A DNA stretch of 64,000 bases from Acrocarpospora catenulata (GTDB lineage: Bacteria; Actinomycetota; Actinomycetes; Streptosporangiales; Streptosporangiaceae). This document shows, one piece after another, positions 60,814 to 64,000 of the stretch. Position 1 is the stretch's first letter. Each line of letters starts with the position of its first letter. The stretch covers positions 62,001-126,000 of the forward strand of contig NZ_JAHCST010000002.1 in assembly GCF_018476525.1 (NCBI RefSeq), in the 5' to 3' direction. The position numbers and the translations under genes were made by a program. A model generated the notes under the pieces. It searched no databases and was not told the origin of the DNA. It saw only the letters and a program-made list of their open reading frames with translations.

Positions 60814-61941
60814 TCACATACGGGCGGCGAGGTCGAGCAGGGTCTCGTCGTGGCCGCGGGCCGTCATCAGGGTGAGGCCCAGGGGGCGGCCGTCCAGCAG
60901 GCCCACGGGCACGCTCAGGGCGGGGGTGCCGGAGAGGGCGGCCAGGCAGGTCAGCCGTACGGTGGCCAGGCGGCGGGCGGGGTCGGCGGGGCGGTCCAGC
61001 GCGGGCGCCGCGCCCGGGGCGGAGGGCAGCACCAGCACGCCGCCGCCGTCCAGCAGGACCCTGATCCGGTCGGCGGCCTCGGCCACCGATTTGCGGGCCA
61101 GCGTGACCTCCTCGCCGGTGAGGCTCTCGGCGCGGCGGAACCGGGCGGCGACACCCGGGCCGAACTCGGGGCGTTCCCTGGCGATCCACTCGCCGTGGCT
61201 CGCCCACGCCTCGGCGGCCTGCACGACGGTGAAGGCGTCGGTGACCTCGTGCCCGAGGGGGGTGCGGTGCACCGGGAGCCCCAGCCTGGCGATGGCGGGG
61301 GCGAGCGCGGCCCCGACCCTGGGCGACAGTTCGCCCCACAGGTCGGCGGGCACCTGCGCCCGGGTCGGCTCGCCGGTGCCCCCGCCGCCGTCCAGTAAGA
61401 CGGCGGCGGCCCGGGCGAGCAGGCCGAGGTCCCTGGCGAACAGTCCCGGCACGTCGAAGGAGGGCGCGAGCGGCACGATCCCGGCACGGGAGACCCGCTC
61501 GTGGGTTGGCCGGTACCCGTAGATCCCGGTGTAGGAGGCCGGCACCCGGATCGACCCCGCGGTGTCGGTGCCCAGCCCGAGCTCGGCGCTTCCCCCGGCC
61601 ACGGCCGCGGCGGACCCGCTGGAGGACCCTCCGCAGACGTGTCCGGGCGCGATGGGGTTCTCCACGACGCCGTAGTGCTGGTTGGTCCCGCCCAGGCTGT
61701 AGGCGAGCTCGTCGCAGTGCGTCTTCCCGGTCGGTACGGCGCCCGCCGCGCGCAGGCGGGCCACCACCGCCGCGTCCTCTCCCGGGATCTCGTGCGTCTC
61801 CAGCCACCGGGGATGTCCCGCCCCCGTCGCCACCCCCGCGACGTCGACGACATCCTTCACGGCCACTCGCACCCCGTTCAGCGGCCCGTCGCCCGACTTT
61901 CCCGAACATGTCCCCCACGGCACGTACGGATCGATGCCCAC
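60814..61941 (-). CDS. Amidase-signature family hydrolase
   Basis: About 375 aa. The Ser-cisSer-Lys triad is visible: Lys in VRVAVKDVVDVAG, cis-Ser in the loop GGSSSGSAAAVAGG and the nucleophile Ser in GTDTAGSIRVPAS. It is shorter than typical GatA (about 480 aa), so a stand-alone amidase is more likely than a tRNA amidotransferase. GTG 61941 follows TTGGGAGG at 5-nt spacing; the upstream codons contain this SD. Substrate unknown. Confidence 0.88.
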   Translation of the reverse strand: MGIDPYVPWGTCSGKSGDGPLNGVRVAVKDVVDVAGVATGAGHPRWLETHEIPGEDAAVVARLRAAGAVPTGKTHCDELAYSLGGTNQHYGVVENPIAPGHVCGGSSSGSAAAVAGGSAELGLGTDTAGSIRVPASYTGIYGYRPTHERVSRAGIVPLAPSFDVPGLFARDLGLLARAAAVLLDGGGGTGEPTRAQVPADLWGELSPRVGAALAPAIARLGLPVHRTPLGHEVTDAFTVVQAAEAWASHGEWIARERPEFGPGVAARFRRAESLTGEEVTLARKSVAEAADRIRVLLDGGGVLVLPSAPGAAPALDRPADPARRLATVRLTCLAALSGTPALSVPVGLLDGRPLGLTLMTARGHDETLLDLAARM

Positions 61942-62105
61942 CCATCCTCCCAACTGGCCCTAGGCGGTTACTCCCCACTCCTACGCCTCAGCAATTTCAC
62001 CCCCGGTCTACGCCGGTTTCAGGGAGGTTACACCTAAGATTCACGCCCGTACGGCGCCTGGAAAATGCTTCGACAGTGAAAGGGGTTCGTCGGGATCATT
62101 GCGAT

Positions 62106-63242
62106 ATGACCGTGGTTAAGGAGGTTCAGTTCCCCGCTTCCCGTGAAGGTGCGCGTGAGGTGTCACGTGAACCGCTCCCGATGAAGGTGTGGATCGACGA
62201 CAGCGACAGCCCCGCCGACGTCATCGACGCGATGGCGTTGTCCCCGTTCGCCACCGGCACGCAGCCGTGGGCGCGGACGGTGAGCCTGGACCGGGTACGG
62301 GCCGACGCCCCGCTGGCGGTGTCGCGGGGGCGGCTGCTGCGGGCGGCCGACGCCGTGGACGGCCCGAGCTCACGACTGTACGCGGGGGACGGCTGGACGC
62401 TCCGGGTGCAGCGGTACAGCAACCAGGCCGCCACCGTGGGGGTGACGGCGGTCTCCGAGGAGCTCGCCAAGGCGATCATGGACGAGGTGCTCAAGGACGC
62501 CGAGGAGCCGGTGCCCACCAACGCCGACGTGGTCTCCATGGGCTTCTGGTGGATGAGCGAGCACGGGCGGCGCCGCTCGGGCAAGAAGATCACGACCTCG
62601 TCCTGGGAGTCGGTGCGGGCGAACTACCCCCGGGCCGCGGCGGACCGGCTGGACCGGCTGATGGCGGCCCGCCCTGCGGACGTGAACGGCAGGCTGCTGC
62701 TGCTCCACGGCCCGCCGGGCACCGGCAAGACCACGCTGATCCGCACGCTGGCCCGGGAGTGGGCGGGCTGGTGCCAGGTGGACTGCGTGCTCGACCCGGA
62801 GCGGCTGTTCAACGATCCCGGCTACCTCATGGAGGTGGCGGTCGGCTGCGAGTGCCCCGACCACGAGGAGGGCAAGTGGCGGCTGCTGGTGCTGGAGGAC
62901 TGTGACGAGCTCATCCACGCCGAGGCCAAGCAGTCGACAGGGCAGGGTCTTTCCCGGCTGCTCAACCTGACCGACGGGCTGCTCGGGCAGGGCAGGGACG
63001 TGCTGGTGGCCATCACCACCAACGAGGACCTGGCCCGGCTGCACCCGGCGGTGGTCCGGCCCGGGCGCTGCCTGGCGCAGATCGAGATGGGCCGGTTGGA
63101 GCCCGACCAGGCGGCGGCCTGGCTGGGGACCTCGGAGGGAATCGGGCCGAACGGGGCGACGCTCGCCGAGCTGTTCGCGCTGCGGGCCGGTTACCTGTCG
63201 TACGAGCCGGAGCCGACGGGCGGCATCGGCCTGTACCTGTAA
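62106..63242 (+). CDS. AAA ATPase with DUF5925-type N-terminal domain
   Basis: 378 aa. The N-terminal domain (about 1-170; LPMKVWIDDSDSPADVIDAMALSPFATGTQPWARTV) corresponds to DUF5925 of actinobacteria. The AAA module has Walker A LLLLHGPPGTGKTTLIRTLAREW, Walker B LLVLEDCDELIH, sensor VLVAITTNEDL and Arg-finger region HPAVVRPGRCLAQIE. Similar ATPases remodel unknown protein substrates. ATG 62106 begins MTVVKEVQFPA; the longer open frame upstream is noncoding. It has its own 150-bp promoter region. Confidence 0.88.
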   Translation: MTVVKEVQFPASREGAREVSREPLPMKVWIDDSDSPADVIDAMALSPFATGTQPWARTVSLDRVRADAPLAVSRGRLLRAADAVDGPSSRLYAGDGWTLRVQRYSNQAATVGVTAVSEELAKAIMDEVLKDAEEPVPTNADVVSMGFWWMSEHGRRRSGKKITTSSWESVRANYPRAAADRLDRLMAARPADVNGRLLLLHGPPGTGKTTLIRTLAREWAGWCQVDCVLDPERLFNDPGYLMEVAVGCECPDHEEGKWRLLVLEDCDELIHAEAKQSTGQGLSRLLNLTDGLLGQGRDVLVAITTNEDLARLHPAVVRPGRCLAQIEMGRLEPDQAAAWLGTSEGIGPNGATLAELFALRAGYLSYEPEPTGGIGLYL

Positions 63243-63259
63243 CCCCAGTGGTGATCTCG

Positions 63260-63286
63260 GCGACCGGCGCGGGGGCCCGGTCGCCG
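63260..63286 (+). terminator. Hairpin after the AAA ATPase
   Basis: 9-bp stem GGCGACCGG / CCGGTCGCC with a 9-nt loop, 17 bp past the stop. No T-run follows, so termination strength is uncertain. Confidence 0.5.
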
Positions 63287-63380
63287 CAGTTCGGCCTGCT
63301 TCCGGTCAAGGTTCCGCTCTTGGGACAACTCGCCCCCCAGAACGCGATCTCCTGGGCCCGTATGCAGCAGAATGTCACGG

Positions 63381-64000
63381 GTGACGCGAACCGAGGCCGC
63401 CGAGATCTGCTCGAACCTGATCAGATTCGACACCACCAACCCGGGCCGCGGCGAGCGCCCCGCCGCCGAGTACGTGGCCGAGTTGCTGGCCGAACGGGGC
63501 ATCGAGCCGATCGTGCTCGAATCCGCCCACCGCCGGACCAACGTGGTGGCCCGCATTCCCGGCGACTCCCCTGACGCCCTGCTCATCCACGGCCACCTGG
63601 ACGTGGTGCCCGCCGAGGCGGCCGGCTGGAAGATCCACCCGTTCTCCGGCGAGATCGCCGACGGCTGCGTACACGGCCGGGGCGCGGTGGACATGAAGGG
63701 CAGCCTGGCCATGACGCTGGCCTGGGCCCGCCAGGGCGTCCGCCCCAAGCGCGACATCGTGCTCTGTTTCCTGGCCGACGAGGAGTCCACCGGCGAGTAC
63801 GGCTCCCGCTTCCTGGTCGACCACCACCCCCACCTGTTCGAGGGCTGCTCGGAGGCGATCAGCGAGTCCGGCGGCTTCACGGTCACCGCGGACGGGGCCA
63901 GGATCTACCCGGTGGCGCTCGGCGAACGCGGCACCGCCTGGATGAAGGTGACCGCGCACGGGGTCGCCGGGCACGGCTCCAAGCCGCCGACCGACAATCC
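63381..64000 (+). CDS. M20-family metallopeptidase (3' end outside window)
   Basis: The frame is open from GTG 63381 to the window edge (about 206 residues). Di-zinc ligands of M20 enzymes appear in order: His-Asp in LLIHGHLDVVP, Asp in HGRGAVDMKGS, and catalytic/ligand Glu pair in FLADEESTGEYG. The dimerisation domain begins at GERGTAWMKVTAHGVAGHGSKP. It probably hydrolyses dipeptides or N-acylated amino acids in the cytoplasm. Weak SD; the start was chosen because TEAAEICSNLIRFDTTNPG is the normal M20 N-terminus. Confidence 0.88.
   Translation, partial: MTRTEAAEICSNLIRFDTTNPGRGERPAAEYVAELLAERGIEPIVLESAHRRTNVVARIPGDSPDALLIHGHLDVVPAEAAGWKIHPFSGEIADGCVHGRGAVDMKGSLAMTLAWARQGVRPKRDIVLCFLADEESTGEYGSRFLVDHHPHLFEGCSEAISESGGFTVTADGARIYPVALGERGTAWMKVTAHGVAGHGSKPPTDN

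Noticed and set aside
61506-62105. In-frame extension upstream of the AAA ATPase
   Set aside because: Arg/Pro-rich, antisense to the amidase, and not similar to any N-terminal domain; ATG 62106 gives a sensible start.

Overview
The window is high-GC, densely packed DNA with many GTG starts, 4-bp ATGA/GTGA gene overlaps and actinobacterial family types: an RskA-type anti-sigma factor, a DUF574/SAV2177-type methyltransferase, a class II DAHP synthase, an HspR-type HAIR site at lon, and a DUF5925-type AAA ATPase. It looks like the chromosome of a filamentous actinomycete. The family mix resembles Streptosporangiaceae, but that placement is inference. No rRNA, tRNA or cas gene was seen.

Layout. 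1-5.9 kb: phosphotransferase (cut by the window edge), lone anti-sigma factor, flavin monooxygenase plus DAHP synthase, methyltransferase, thioredoxin. 5.9-6.4 kb: a tiny ORF and a two-spacer type I-E-like mini-CRISPR without cas genes. Both spacers are imperfect copies of the adjacent 200 bp, which is the most unusual feature here. 6.4-12.7 kb: cydABDC for a bd oxidase with shortened CydA and CydB, a divergent PadR regulator with three evenly spaced operator boxes, and a HAAS-type membrane protein. 12.8-18.3 kb: pentapeptide-repeat protein, HtrA-like protease, a Trp/Lys-rich secreted protein, a C39-like secreted peptidase, and a signal-peptide gene stub beside a solo IS605 right-end remnant. 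18.3-25.5 kb: lon, a NarL-type two-component pair, heme oxygenase with TetR, MFS exporter. 25.5-27.3 kb: IS605-type element with intact tnpB and broken tnpA. 27.3-43.9 kb: phoD with an FG-GAP protein, hydrolase, arfB, transporters, two LLM oxidoreductases, a complete polar amino-acid ABC operon, TetR beside an internally deleted hydrolase, zinc-ribbon protein, ABC-F ATPase with a lipoprotein. 43.9-47.3 kb: efeUOB iron uptake behind an iron box. 47.4-50.5 kb: aldo/keto reductase with a MerR-type promoter, and a CehA/McbA-like metallohydrolase. 50.7-55.1 kb: a four-gene TelA/XpaC-like/VWA/binding-protein operon. 55-59.8 kb: mutA-mutB-meaB. 59.9-64 kb: PGRP-type amidase, amidase-signature enzyme, AAA ATPase, M20 peptidase (cut by the window edge).

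How genes work together. cydABDC encodes an oxidase plus the thiol exporter needed for its assembly, probably under the divergent PadR. EfeU, EfeO and EfeB form a ferrous/ferric iron and heme-iron uptake system. mutAB and meaB are translationally coupled and isomerise methylmalonyl-CoA with GTPase-assisted cofactor handling. The 50.7-55.1 kb operon places TelA and an XpaC-like protein with two exported binding-protein-like products, one fused to a VWA domain, and looks like an envelope-stress module of unknown function. All calls rest on reading the sequence. Repeat, palindrome and alignment counts were made by hand.
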